NCBI RefSeq assembly: GCF_037975245.1
Contig: NC_092573.1
Coordinates: 3,412,501-3,476,500, forward strand
Origin: Apostichopus japonicus
Taxonomy: Eukaryota > Echinodermata > Holothuroidea > Aspidochirotida > Stichopodidae
DNA: 64,000 nucleotides
Reading direction: 5' to 3'
This document shows, piece by piece, positions 1 through 11,558 of the stretch. The notes beneath the pieces are model-generated. The model saw nothing but the letters and a program-made list of their open reading frames with translations. It did no database searches and was not told where the DNA came from. The position numbers and the translations under genes are program-made. Within the stretch, counting starts at the first letter, position 1; each line of letters begins with the position of its first letter.

Positions 1-522
1 CAGTACAGTAGGGATTCTGGACTTCCAGGTTTCCACATCTACAGTATGTGTAAGCCCATTTTTATGCCTGATACTCTACGCATGTTAATTGACTGTACTT
101 TTCAGTGCCTTTGTGATACATTACAGTATGTGGTATAATTTTCAGTTACCTGTATATTATATTCTATATACTGTATTGTATTAGTTAAGTGTACTCTTCT
201 GTCATTGTTTGCACAATACTGTCTTCAGGAACAGGTAAACAATGAGCGACAAGGGCACATTGACAGGAATTTCCCCGGGCTACCATTTTAAGAAAGGTTC
301 CTCATTGAATAATGGTGACCCTACAAGCTTCATTCATGAATAACAAACATGTCCAGGAATTCCAAATATTGAACAACTCTACAATCTGGATGTCTAGTCC
401 TATAATACTGTTTGCTGAACTGCAGCTACTATAGATCTGTAAGAAGTGCATGTCTATCCCATATAGAAAACATTGAGTTTAACATAAAAAAGAGCTTAGT
501 ATCATTATTTACAGTGTAAATG
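1..522. other. AT-rich DNA without visible gene
   Basis: No open frame, splice-compatible exon or RNA gene could be supported here. The stretch ends where the tandem tRNA-like repeat begins. If the DAPK-like gene whose first exon is at 5794-5855 (minus) extends left, this is intron of that gene, but no kinase exon is visible in it. Confidence 0.5.
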
Positions 523-592
523 CATGCAAGTGAAGGCAAATGAATTGAAAACGTAATGAGAAGGAAAACCCAGAACAGTGAACAAAATACCA

Positions 593-664
593 GCCTCCAC
601 CGGGATTCGAACCCGGGCCTCCCGCTTTGTACGCGGACACCCTAACCAACTAGGCTATGGACGC
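593..664 (-). mobile_element. tRNA-like head of SINE, copy 1 (anticodon-position ACA)
   Basis: On the minus strand the sequence folds as a near-complete 72-nt tRNA. The acceptor GCGTCCA pairs with TGGAGGC with one mismatch. The anticodon stem TCCGC/GCGGG encloses loop GTACAAA. The T stem CCGGG/CCCGG encloses TTCGAAT. The A box (TAGCCTAGTTGG) and B box (GGTTCGAATCC) fit the RNA polymerase III consensus. The anticodon position reads ACA, which is not normally used for Cys codons, and the block sits in a repeated unit, so a SINE promoter head or tRNA pseudogene is more likely than a working tRNA gene. Confidence 0.7.
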
Positions 665-1015
665 TGATTGTATGTCCAGAGGTTCGAAACCAGTAAGGAA
701 GGTCGTACTTCCACTGTAGGCGTTTGACACCTGTATTGATCAATACTAGTTCTGTTTTTGGTGACATATTTTGCCTTACTCTAGAGATCAAACATGATGC
801 TAACCAACTCGAAAATCATTTGTGATTCCTAAAGCCGGTTCTCGAAAGAGATACTTTGAACAGACTTTATGTTAATGAAATGGAGGTAAACGACAAAGGC
901 AAACGAATTTATATAATTGAAAATGTCATGAGAAGGAAAATCCAGAACAGTGAAGAAACATATATGAAAACGTAATGAGAAGGAAAATACAGTTCTAACA
1001 GTGAAAAAACTGCCA

Positions 1016-1087
1016 GCCTCCACTGGGATTCGAACCCGGGCCTCCCGCTTTGTAAGCGGACACCCTAACCAACTAGGCCATGGACGC
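1016..1087 (-). mobile_element. tRNA-like head of SINE, copy 2 (anticodon-position ACA)
   Basis: This is the second copy of the tRNA-like block, 423 bp from the first. It differs at few positions: the loop is TTACAAA, the D-arm start is TGGCC and one T-stem base has changed. The cloverleaf is still formed and positions 33-36 read T-ACA. As with copy 1 it is best read as a Pol III promoter head of a SINE. A tRNA covariance model score would decide between a pseudogene and a functional tRNA. Confidence 0.7.
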
Positions 1088-1345
1088 TGATTGTATGTCC
1101 AGAGGTTCGAAACCGGTAAGGTAGGTCGTAATTCCACTGTAGGTGTTTGACACCTGTATCAAACAATACTAGTTCTGTTTTGGTGACATATTTTGCCTTG
1201 TAAACTCCAGAGATCAAACATGATGCTAACCAACTCGAAAATCATTTGTGATTCCTAAAGCCGGATCTCGAAAGAGATACTTTGAACAGACTTTATGTTA
1301 ATGGAATGGAGGTAAATGACAAAGGCAAATGAATATATATATAAT

Positions 1346-4300
1346 GACATCATCTTGAATCCTTCTTAGTGGATAATTGCACTGATGGATACTGAGGCAC
1401 TACATGGGGACTGCATAAGCACTTGTATAAACATCTACATTTAGCTGTATGCAAACTGAACACTTTGAAAAATGCCAAAGGTACAGATTGAGATGCTCAA
1501 AATGACTGCTGACAAGAAACAAATTACCGTATGGGGCCAGACAAAAGGCTTCTTTTAACTTTCATGTTTTGTATAAATCTTTGCCACGATCGTGAGGTAC
1601 AGTGATACCCACACTCGACTGTGAGACAGGCATTACTGTGCATAACTTAACTGGATGGTAATTATGTATTCATCCATGTCATAAAAACATCATAATCATC
1701 ATTCATTGACTCTGGAATGTCTCACTTGACTCCTTTAGACAGGAAAGATAAAACTGTTAGATCCACAAAATAACTTACGCTTAAGGGAAGCTGATCTAAA
1801 TGTCAACCTACAGTATGCCATTGCATGAGTCACTTTAAATTTCATATGACTAAACTAATAGTAATTCTCTATACATGTACAAAGTATTCCTTGCGTTAGA
1901 GTTGCTTTCAATATGACTATATGGTTTGGTGTAATATGTAAATACACTTAACTGTACTTACTGTAGGGTGTGCCATATAGTATGGCAAGCTTTTACATTA
2001 ATACACTTAATTAATACACTAAATTAACTAGGTAATCTTTTACCTGTAGATAATCTTGTACCAGATCATAATTTGTACAGAAAGTGTGTAACTACCGTAG
2101 AAACTACTGTATTAAAAGTTATTTTCTCGTTGATGTGTTAACCAGTTGTACAACGCTGAAAATCTGAGCAAAGTGTAAAATACAAGACTGGAAGTATATA
2201 GAGGTTATGTATTGAATAAAGCAAAACATCGCTGTCATGTGACTTCTACACTTGCTCAAATCTTCAGTCTGACAGTCTGTTACATGAAGAAATTCTCAAA
2301 AACCTCTATCGGCTCAAATTACTGGATGTTTGGGAATGTCTTTCATCATACTATTAAAGAATCTCCATCAAAAAGTATACAGTAAGTATATACAGTGCCT
2401 TCTTGTTGATACAATGGTTGGGTTTTCTTCTACTTAAATAGGCAGTGTGGAAGAGACCAAAGACAAGTCCAGATATTTAAATATAACAAGTACTATATAT
2501 ATATATATATACTGTAGCAGCATGTCTAAATAAATTCTTCACTGTCTTAGAGTTACTCCAACACATTATGTTGATCATTGAAATGCTGAATGACAAATTT
2601 GTAATAACATTAGACTGTAAATCGGAGACTGAATGTCAGTACCATACAGTAGCACAATATATACCCAGCGAGTTCCATAACAACTCCCTGATATACCCAA
2701 CCAAACAAGACAAAGCAAGTTTAGAAATACATGAATCCAACTGTCACGCAATTGTTATAGCCAGCTCCTATTTCTGTAGATTCTTTTATGAGTTCAGACA
2801 ACCCCATCAAAACAAACTAAGATACTATAGAATTACATACCTCCCTGGGTTGTGTCTAGGTGACTTTTATCACAGCATCATGTATTTCCTGGTTCCAGGA
2901 AGTAGACCCACAGAGCAACAGCTTTATACCAACAACAAGAAGATTTGAGTTTAATAGTATACTAGCTCTGTCAACTGGCAAAGAGTGACATGATATATAT
3001 GTGAATTAATTTTTATTACTTTTTATTATGATATAAAGTAGATTATATCTTCAATATATAGTTTGTGTAGTATCAACACTTATTACTACATATGCACATG
3101 TATTGTATACTGTAAGGTTGTTGTTTACACCAACTTACCCCCTTTGTAAACCCTCAAGGACCTTTAGCCTTGACCTTAAAACCTTTTCAACAAGTATTCC
3201 AAATTCACCAAATGTGTTTAAAAACAGTACTTATTTCTAAATTCAATTACTGTAAGAATATCATGAAGACTCACTGTTGCAATACAAAGCCTAATGTTCC
3301 TAGATCAGTTACTCTGCTATGTAGTATGTATATACATGTACATGGAATCTTTTCATGGTGTTATGATAGCCATTATTTTTCAGACATGTACTTTGCAGTT
3401 TGCATCCATCATCCTACAGTCCAGGGGCCTGACCTTGTGGATCACCATGTGGTCCTAAACTGTGCACAGCAAGATACCTCATAAAGGGAACCATTGCCTT
3501 GCCAGCATTTTGGAGAACTGTGTCAAGTCAACTTTAATAGTGTTGAAGACTTCAAAAATTTATTCTGTAGAAAAAAAACAACTAAGTACTATATTTGTTA
3601 TTCCATTTGATTGAAATTAATGTACTGAAGGTGCTTGCAAGGTTACCCAACCAGCCAACTTGTGAGTTACATGAATTTGTTACATAGAACCTGCAAACAT
3701 ATTCAGTCTGTCTAGTATCAAATTTAGCAAAGAAGGAGGCTGGCGAAGGATGTGGGGGGACGGGAAGAAACAGAAGAGGATGTACATGACCTTGGACTCT
3801 TGGAGGTAAACTGGGAAAGTTTGGTGGTAACTTATGAACTGCATACAACTTTGGAGAAATAATGTGGTTGTTATTGACTTGTTCAAAGTGCAAAGCACCA
3901 TACTACTGTATGTCTATCGTGCATATTAAACTTCACCGACAGAACATCAGTAAATATTAATTCTGAGGTTGTTAAATTTGTATTATAGACCTTCTAATCA
4001 TGTCTCTTCTCATTTGCTTTATTCCCATGTGCATTTGAAGTTATTATCAATTGATGTTTTAGTGCTGCAAATTACACTGCGAGTGTACAGTATGCTAGCT
4101 TGGATGACACGTTTGTCTAAATACAGTGTGTAGAGTGCACTGTGATTTCGTACACAGAGCTTAACTGGGATAACTGGGAGTTAACACTTCAAACCAAATT
4201 ATCAAACCAGATATTTGCAATCTGTAAGCATAGTCAACAATTATAACTGCTCATTTCCTCCAATTAACTCAGGCAAGATTTCCATCTGTAATTACAATTC

Positions 4301-5793
4301 CCATTGTTTAACACATCCTCTTGAATACAGAATGCAGAACGCACCCGGCAAAATATAGTAACGAAAGGAACGTCTGAATCGGTTCGTACAGGTCTACAAT
4401 AGGTCTACAAAGAGGCTGCCAATATTACAAAGATAAGCTGACAATTTAGATTTCCCATTTGTCAACAAAGAAACAAAACAAATTGATCTCTTATATGATA
4501 GGAGGCCTCGATGAGATTCCGTTGGCACACTGACCTGAACTCTAAATGGCCGATTGAAGCATTTACAGTGTATATTAAACTGATACTCTGTATGGTCCAT
4601 TGCTCTAATTACACATAAACTTTGTACAATGGTCACTCCTGAACGTTACAACTCCAGAAACTGAGTACTTGTGAAAATTATTCCAGGGGTTACTAATTGA
4701 AAACTACAGAGAGCCATCAATGCTCAAACTTTCATACAATATCTTCATATTGTTCTCAAGAATTTTTTCTTATTAGCAGACCTGATGGATGGCTCCATTC
4801 AATTCCAAAACTTTTACAACGTCCCAAACACTTTTAGACAGTTATCTTGGCTAGTGACATAACAAAATACTCTGGGAATTTGTTATCAGATAATATCAAA
4901 CAAAAGAACCGATATAAATTTAACAACAAAAGCAACTTGAAGAAAACAGCTTCAGTTACTACCTAGCTAAGGTAATTATTTGCTGTGGGGGTTGTCCGGT
5001 CAAAGACTAGATGCTTACCGAATGTACATCAATTTGAATTGCATTGTCACCAAATACCACCAAATAGTTAAATAATAAATTTGTATCACCACCAGCTTAC
5101 ACATCTCTACTACCAGTACCATGTACTGTACCTACTACGTAGTGACATACTGTACCAGCACGTGCTGGTCATTGTTAGTTTGCTACATTTTTGGACAACC
5201 CAAATTGTAAAGCTTGGTTGTCCAAATACCATCAGAGAAAATCCTTAAAAAATTGCCCTGCTTCCCACTATGATGTTAAAAGTATGTAGCCTAGTGCCTA
5301 CTTGGTTCTTAGTCTGAAAGGTACAGTGTATCACCATTGTTCTTTGAATAATATTATTTCTAAAACAGGGGTAGGCAATCGTATACAAGAACAGGTAAAG
5401 CAATTGATAGGTTCTCTTATTTTTACTTAAGCCCCAGGAAGAGTTGAATGAAATCCAAAACAAGTTAATTTGGCCTATTTAACTGGGTAGGCCTAGGTAA
5501 GAAAGATCACAACCTACATTTTCAAGCACATATATGGCTTGAGCATAGGCCTAAATTAATATTCGTAATATTTCTAAATGTCCCCGAACAAATGTTCTAT
5601 TCTACCAGGCGACTAATACTCGAAATGTATTCAAACCTACTTAACAACAATTAGACCCTGACATAGCAAGGCAAATTTAACGTTCCATTTGGCCAGTGAA
5701 AAAGATTGCAGCACATTGAAGCACCGTGATCTGATATTTGAACGTACAGCAACAGCCTCCTAAAGCGACAGTGTACTATTATTCATGACTCAC
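1346..5793. other. Unassigned AT-rich DNA, possibly intron of the DAPK-like gene
   Basis: It contains a short (TA)n at about 2496-2511 and one plus-strand open frame at 2568-2948 that resembles nothing I know. No exon on the minus strand continuing the kinase domain from 5794 could be found. The simplest reading is that this is the first intron of the minus-strand DAPK-like gene. Nothing else is supportable. Confidence 0.4.
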
Positions 5794-5855
5794 CTGCCTA
5801 AATCTTCACCGATTTCATAGAAATCCTCAACAGGTTCACTTCTTATATATTCCAT
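5794..5855 (-). CDS. First coding exon of a DAPK-family Ser/Thr kinase gene (partial)
   Basis: Minus strand. ATG is at 5855, twenty complete codons follow, and the exon ends in AG before a donor GTGAGT (5793-5788), leaving phase 2. The peptide reads MEYIRSEPVEDFYEIGEDLG, and the split AG codon would complete to Ser or Arg. The second half matches the start of the kinase domain of death-associated protein kinases, where a V-x-D-x-Y-x-x-G-E-E-L-G-S run leads into the glycine-rich ATP loop. An in-frame TGA lies twelve bases upstream of the ATG, supporting this start. Members of the family are Ca2+/calmodulin-regulated kinases in cell death and autophagy. Only this exon is visible, so which DAPK type (with or without ankyrin and death domains) cannot be told; MLCK/DRAK relatives are an alternative. 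Confidence 0.7.
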
Positions 5856-7179
5856 TCTAGATCAGCCACTCTACACCATACAATGAAATAAAGTTGTTCA
5901 TTTTAATAGTTCTTTCATCAAAATCAGAGACCTGAATTATAAGATAAATCCATATTTTCTCACAGCCCGGGATAACTTCACGGGCGTCACGTGTAGAAAA
6001 TTCGTGAGAAGTAAATATTGTCAGAAAGTCAGTCACTGTGTTGTGTCACTCAGCTCCGCTAGCGCTGTCTGATCTGAAGCGCAATGAACCGTAATATAAC
6101 AAGCTGACTATAACTATATACCCATGACTAGCTAGATTTCCTTCATTTATCTTGACTTTTGTTGTACACTGTTGGAAAACGCTCTGCGTCATAGCAACAC
6201 CGGTGACTCTAAAAATGTGAAAAATTCTTCCCTTCGAGGAAACTCAGAGGACAAAAGACATAATGCTGGTGTTGGAAGTTAGATCTGCAAGCAGTGTTGT
6301 TTACTCTAATTACTTTGTATATGTGGAAACAACATAATTAATAGCATGTTTCAAATAGTTTTACTATTGTAAACAGCATAATGTGTAATTTCAAGGATTG
6401 GGCTGGGAATTGGTTTCTTTAGCTGTAAAGTGTACAAATCAACCATCCACAATGCTAACAGTACTCTCCTGGCAAGAAGAAAAGCAAAGAACGGCAACAA
6501 CAACATTTTGTACTAGGCAATACAGAAGGTACGTTTTGAAACTGCATGCAAGCAACTGCATCAAAGTTCAAGGAGAAATCGCGACCAATGATATAAAAGG
6601 AATTGTAAACGATTAAGGAAGCCACTGACCACCGGATGTGTTTTGTTTCCGGATGTAATAACGTTTATACGTTTTTAATCACTTGCTTTGGTCAATATTT
6701 CATCCCCATGCTTAAAGCACTATTTATGAGGATGATCCTATCGCAAGCCAATTCAAGTCGCATCCTATTGCTACCTAATAGTTTCAAATAGTATTGTCAT
6801 TAAAATTACTTTTCACAACCACTCTCTCGGCTGTTTGATTCTTTGATTTAGACATAAGAGCATGAAACGTATCAATATTTAAGCCCACACGTTAGGTTTA
6901 ACCAATCTCGGGCATTACAGTACCTGTTGAAATGTGCGACACAGAATTATGAATAATCATGAATAATCGTAGCATATCCGAAATGAAAAGCGCACCGGGT
7001 GTGGAACCATGCGCGCTTCAGTGAACGTTGGGCTACTGATGCTTGGTAAGAAAGCAGTCTTCTATCTTATGATGCAAAAACAATGATATGCCAGTTACTT
7101 GTGTCTTACGTACAGTGCAGAATTCCTGAAAACTGCCACAGAAAACATTCTCGGGCTGAACTAGGATTTAAGAATCGCC
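5856..7179. other. Divergent intergenic region between DAPK-like gene and gene B
   Basis: This is the spacer between the minus-strand kinase exon and the fold-back element. It contains 5'UTR and promoter of the DAPK-like gene by position. No exon or RNA gene is seen. A 72-codon frame at 6398-6616 has no support. Confidence 0.45.
5988..5993. promoter_or_regulatory. CACGTG E-box upstream of DAPK-like exon
   Basis: A palindromic CACGTG within GCGTCACGTG lies 133 bases upstream of the minus-strand ATG at 5855. It fits a bHLH-ZIP or CRE-like factor site. Position is the only support for a promoter role. Confidence 0.3.
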
Positions 7180-8044
7180 CGTATGGAACGCCATGTTAAC
7201 CTTATTCAATAATTACAGATATCTTCAATTTAATTCGAGAAATCTGTAATTAACTTCAGATTTCTCGAATAAAATTTCAGAGATCTTAAATTATTTCAGA
7301 TATCTTTAATTCAATTTGAGATATCAGAAATTTCGTTTTGATATCTTTAATTTATTTAAGATATCTCAAATTGATTTTAAGATATCAAGAAATAAATTAA
7401 AGATACCAAGAAGGGAAACCTGATTAAAGATATCTCGAATTGAACTCGATATAAAAATAAAAAAATTGAATTCGAGATATCAAGAAAAGAATTCGAGATA
7501 TCAAGAAAAGAATTCGAGATAAACAAATTTGAAATAAAGATATCCAAAATTGTATTCGAGTTATCAAGAATTCGAATTAGAGATATCCAAAGTTGAATTC
7601 GAGATATCAACAAACATATCCGTCACATTTCTAGAAATCCAGCTTATGAATTTTCCTTTGGTTTCCGTAATTTCACCTATATCAAGAAGATCTTTAAAAT
7701 ATTACTTAACTCATCGATTGTCCTTACAATCAGAAAATGTAATTGAAAGTACTGCTAAGATTACTTATTCGCGTTCGAGCAGTTATGAGGAAAAAGTCAC
7801 TTGTACCGGAAACAGAATTTTGGATATCTCGAATTCGAATTCTGGATATATATCTCTAATTGTATTCACGATATCTCTAATTCAATTTTGGATATCTCTA
7901 AATCGAATTTTTGATATCTCGATTCAATTTCTGATATCTCGAATATGCTTTAATATTGATATCTGAAAATTAATACGGGATATCTGAAAAATGAATTAGA
8001 GATATCCGTAATTATTGAATTAGTGTTAAATGGCGTTCCATACG
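7180..8044. mobile_element. Fold-back (long inverted repeat) element rich in GATATC
   Basis: The ends are exact inverted repeats: CGTATGGAACGCCAT at 7180-7194 and its complement at 8030-8044. The similarity runs inward through TTCAATAATTAC and a GATATC block. The arms (about 7200-7615 and 7805-8030) consist of degenerate units alternating GATATC with TCGAATT/AATTGAA words, 15-20 bp apart. A unique core of about 190 bp lies between them. No transposase frame is present, so it is a non-autonomous fold-back or MITE-like element. No clean target duplication could be fixed. It sits between the two divergent genes. Confidence 0.75.
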
Positions 8045-8410
8045 CGCGCAAGATATTTGTACATGTCTTTATTTTAGCATCCTCCATTGAAGTAAAACGG
8101 TGTAAACTAGATATGTTTTCTCCCTTGCTGTTTCTATTTTATTTATTTATGATTTTGTTGACTTATAAATATATATATTTATCCTATTTGGTGTTGGTGT
8201 TAGGTTCGACGAACTGCTTTGTCGTATTGTTTGAGATGGCGAACAAAACTTTTTTTTTTGTAATACAGAAAAGGACCCGCAATCGTAGGATAAAAGAAGA
8301 ATTTATGTATAGTTTAGACGTTTATTCCGAGTTCATGGCGCGGAACTAGTAACAAATCTCTGATAAGTATCGAGTTATCACCGTAACCACTCACGCGTAA
8401 AATGACATAG
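8045..8410. other. Presumed distal promoter region of gene B
   Basis: No supportable exon. A 108-codon plus frame at 8023-8349 starts inside the fold-back element and is T-rich, which argues against it being a gene. Confidence 0.35.
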
Positions 8411-8438
8411 GATGCGCGCATGTTTCAATGCGCGCATC
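8411..8438. promoter_or_regulatory. Perfect CpG-containing inverted repeat in gene B promoter
   Basis: Two 11-bp arms, GATGCGCGCAT at 8411-8421 and ATGCGCGCATC at 8428-8438, are exact reverse complements around a 6-base spacer. Each arm is itself built on the palindrome ATGCGCGCAT. It lies about 160 bp upstream of the start codon at 8599, in otherwise AT-rich DNA. NRF1-like factors prefer related GCGCATGCGC words, so a dimer binding site near the transcription start is a fair guess. Confidence 0.5.
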
Positions 8439-8598
8439 GTATTTGAACGTGTACGCAGTTATTTGCGCGTATGAAGAGGCGATCAGCTTGAAAATGTGAG
8501 CATTGTACAAATATTTCAGACCAAGCTGTATTGCAGTGTGAAAGCTCAGAGACAATTTCGGAAACACTTAAAAGGCAGACATTTCGATACTATTTTCT

Positions 8599-8627
8599 AT
8601 GATGATGAAAGACAAAACTAATTATTG
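8599..8627 (+). CDS. Gene B exon 1: start of Pro/Thr-rich orphan protein
   Basis: First coding exon. Three ATG codons in a row (8599, 8602, 8605) are followed by KDKTNY and two bases TG before the donor GTAAGT at 8628. An in-frame TAA at 8569 closes the frame upstream, so the start is within this exon. The split codon TG+C joins exactly in frame to the open exon at 9076, giving the peptide MMMKDKTNYCDDENEQMM. The exact phase match, the consensus donor and the stop upstream together make this convincing. Function is unknown. Confidence 0.65.
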
Positions 8628-9075
8628 GTAAGTATATGTTACTGTTTAATTTCCCACAAGTTTCTCCAGTTTGGTCACTTGAATTAAAACCATTGTTTGT
8701 TTGTTTTTTTCTTTTGCCCATCGTAAATGTGGCTAGCAATTTTGTGGAGCAGTCTACAAGTAAGAAAATAAGTGAAGAAAAGAAAAGAAAAAAAGTTTCA
8801 TGAGATAGAAAAATCATCGTAGCCTAACAGTGACCTCAGACTGTTAGGGTAGGCTAACCCTTCACACCCACAACGTTGCCATTCAATCAATAATGATATC
8901 AATAATAATAATACAAAAATTACACAAGCGACAGTAGGCTAATCAAATTCACCTTTCAACGTATGTACAGCAGTATACCGAGCCTATGCCTATATCAGAT
9001 TTTTTATTTTGTTTTTATGATAGCATGGTTTAGCCTAGGATAAATATACAGTTTTCTCTTTCCCTTTTTTTTCAG

Positions 9076-9568
9076 CGACGATGAGAACGAACAGATGATG
9101 GCTGTTCCTTGTCATCCTGCGCCATATATGGTGACCGACCATCCACAACCATCAATGACAGTTTATCCAGTGACTCATATACCCCAACAATTCGCGCCGA
9201 TACCACAACTATTTCCGTCCAACTCACAAAGCACGCTTACGCCCACTGTTGAGCCATTTTACCCTTCCTTGCATGTTTACATGCACCCTGCCACGGCACC
9301 ATCAAACACCATGCAAACAATATCAAACACCAGTTTCACGCCCAGTACAACCAGCCTCGGTCCTCATTGCACCCCCGTTTCAACGGCGAGCCTGGTCCCG
9401 GACCAAGAGAGAAGAATACTCTCCTTGGAGAAGCAACTCAAAGAGGCGGTGAAAGAGCTGACATTCTTTGGAGACCGAAATTGGCGCATGGAAGCCTACA
9501 TTGACTGTTTGGTGCACACGTTAAGGAAAATGGACGTTACAACTGTGATTGACCTAAATCAAAAGATG
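9076..9568 (+). CDS. Gene B exon 2: Pro/Thr/Ser-rich region and helical segment
   Basis: The exon follows a strong acceptor (pyrimidine run then CAG at 9073-9075). It is much richer in G+C than its surroundings. It encodes residues 10-174. Residues about 18-118 are low-complexity, rich in Pro, Thr, Ser and His with recurring YP, HP and FxPxP motifs. Residues about 119-174 (from PDQERRILSLEKQLKEAVKE onward) form a charged, heptad-like helix suited to a coiled coil. The donor GTGAGA at 9569 leaves phase 0. If not spliced, the frame runs on to a stop at 9622. No known domain, signal peptide or membrane segment is seen; a cytoplasmic or nuclear scaffold-like protein is only a guess. A 450-bp intron separates it from exon 1. 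Confidence 0.65.
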
Positions 9569-9622
9569 GTGAGAGAAAATTCTTCAACATTACTAGATAA
9601 ATATCACTCTCATTCAATATAA

Positions 9623-11558
9623 AAACTATTATATGTGGCAGCTGAGTGACAAAACTAAAGAAAGAGATGGGAGTCACATGTATGTCACTCTCTGTAGTTA
9701 TTATCCCGCTGTCGGTCGGTATGTTTATCTGTCTGTCTGTATATCTGTGCGATGAACGTCACAGTGTTTGTATTTTGTTCTCATACGCCCGTTTGTTCAT
9801 CTGCCGTAAAGAATTAGAGGGCAGTCTCATACTTAAAAGCAGGTCAACACGGTACCACCAACTAATCTGTTGCTGCAGTGAGGACGCAAAATGTCCAGAT
9901 TATGTTTTCGCAATTTTAATCGCTTATACGCCAGACTACTCTTTAATAAGACTTTAGAATGGCCTCTATGAAATGAGCAACTAAGAAAGGCAACACGAAC
10001 TAATATACAAACTTCAAATTAAAATTCGTGTTTTTTGCATGACTTCACGAAACTTGATTAGTGATCTTGAAAAATGTCATCGTATTTTAAAATGATCCTT
10101 GGAATGCTAACCTTGATGGAAACATCCGAAACATGATTTAGCAACATGATCAAATGAGATCTCTTTTCTATTCTAGGTGAGGATGGAAGTAATTGCAACC
10201 AACTAGGCTAATTAATAAGACCTGTAAATATCATTTATGACATTTATCGTCGAGAACAGACCTGCTATATTAATAAATGTTAAGCGTGACAACTCTTGTA
10301 CAACCTTTGGCGTGATACATGCAGCGAATGAAGGATATTTTTTTATGTTTGCAATAATTGATTAATTATTGAAGCAGTTAAAAATGATTGGATTTATCTT
10401 AGTCAATGATAAGATTAACCTTATTTCAAATGAGGGTAATACTTTTTTTGCAGAAGAAAGAGAGAAAGAGAAAGAAAAAAGAGATAAAAATGAAGATGGA
10501 GAAAAAAGTGATAAAAGAGTACCATCCCTGATTTCTTTTTCCTGACAGTTACTCTAACATCCACCAGATCTTAATAACGGAAGAGCATGTAAAATATGTG
10601 AATATATGCTTATATGTCAAAGATAATAATAATTTATTACAAACTTCCCCATTGAATAGTGTAGTAGCTACTACGAGAGTCGATCGTACCAAAAAGCACG
10701 GAGGGGAAAACAAAATACAACAACCCCCTCCTCCCCCATCCCCCAACAACAATAGAATTATAACGTGTTGTTTGCTATTGGAAAAAGCCTTCGACAACCA
10801 CGATACAAAATGTCTACTCTCAGATTGGTAGTGCAGTACAGCTCCTTAAAGAGGGCGATATTGACAAACTTTCTTGCGTAGAGTTTGAATGTTCCGTTTA
10901 TGAATGTGGGGGATCCTGTAGCACTAATTGTTTTGGGTGCGGGAGGGCAGATTGGGTGGCGGGGGGGGGGGGGAGTGTTTGTGAAGATGAATATAAATGA
11001 GTTTTCAATGGCAGTCACTAAAATATTTGTAGGTATAATTCCTGATTTATTTTAAGTTATTCAAACAACAACATATAGAAACATAGCTAGTAAATTACAG
11101 ACGATGTTTGTGAAAGGGCGAACCTTTAGACTATAGCACGGGATTAAATCATGTGAAAGCATTTCTATCTCTTTGCTACCCTCACTGTACATGTAAGATG
11201 TTTTCCCAAACAATTACTTGTTTTCGGAACTACACATGACATTTGAGCTATTTCATGCTTAAGGCAAGCTTACATAATGCGTTTGTCATCACATGTGTCG
11301 GTATAGACCTATAACAGTGCGTACGCGCGAATATTGCTGTAGTAGGCTACACTATAAACATACTAGACTTGTTTACATGAGTAAATGTCCTTAGCCTTTC
11401 AATTTTTCACAGTTCTCTCCAATCGACCCCGTGCCGTCTCTGTCTCTTCGAGTCTTTGTAACCAATGATATGCATGCTCCTAGATTTATTACCTCCATGG
11501 GCCATGCAAGAGGCAAATCATTCACGCATTCTGTGTCCTCTTCATCTTTCACTTTCAG
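9623..11558. other. Probable intron of gene B
   Basis: This is spacer between exon 2 and the probable last exon. It contains a purine-rich run at 10454-10520 preceded by a usable acceptor, poly-C and poly-G runs at 10722-10745 and 10961-10974, and no other exon candidate. Tentatively intron 2 of gene B. Confidence 0.4.

Larger units (their letters stand above)
523..1345 (-). repeat. Tandem 423-bp unit carrying a tRNA-like SINE
   Basis: Two and a bit copies of one unit lie head to tail. The tRNA-like block recurs at 593 and 1016, and the downstream block starting gatcaaacatgatgc recurs at 787 and 1210, both with period 423. A third partial unit starts near 1316 (gacaaaggcaaatgaa). The copies are close to identical apart from point changes and a roughly 60-bp difference in the A-rich linker before the second tRNA block, so the duplication is recent. 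A dispersed, more decayed relative of the tRNA-containing part, without the long tail, is at 47376-47590. This indicates a mobile SINE that was later tandemly duplicated together with flanking DNA. Confidence 0.85.

Noticed and set aside
593-664. Functional tRNA-Cys(ACA)
   Set aside because: The fold is good, but the anticodon is not one normally used for Cys and the block is part of a repeated, dispersed unit.
2568-2948. 126-codon plus-strand frame
   Set aside because: No recognisable domain, no splice context, AT-rich composition like background. Treated as chance.
10454-10531. Phase-0 compatible Lys-rich exon of 25 codons as the last exon of gene B
   Set aside because: The sequence is a simple purine run (AAAGAGAGAAAGAG), whose coding sense is low-complexity. 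The exon at 11559 has a better tract, normal composition and a polyadenylation signal.
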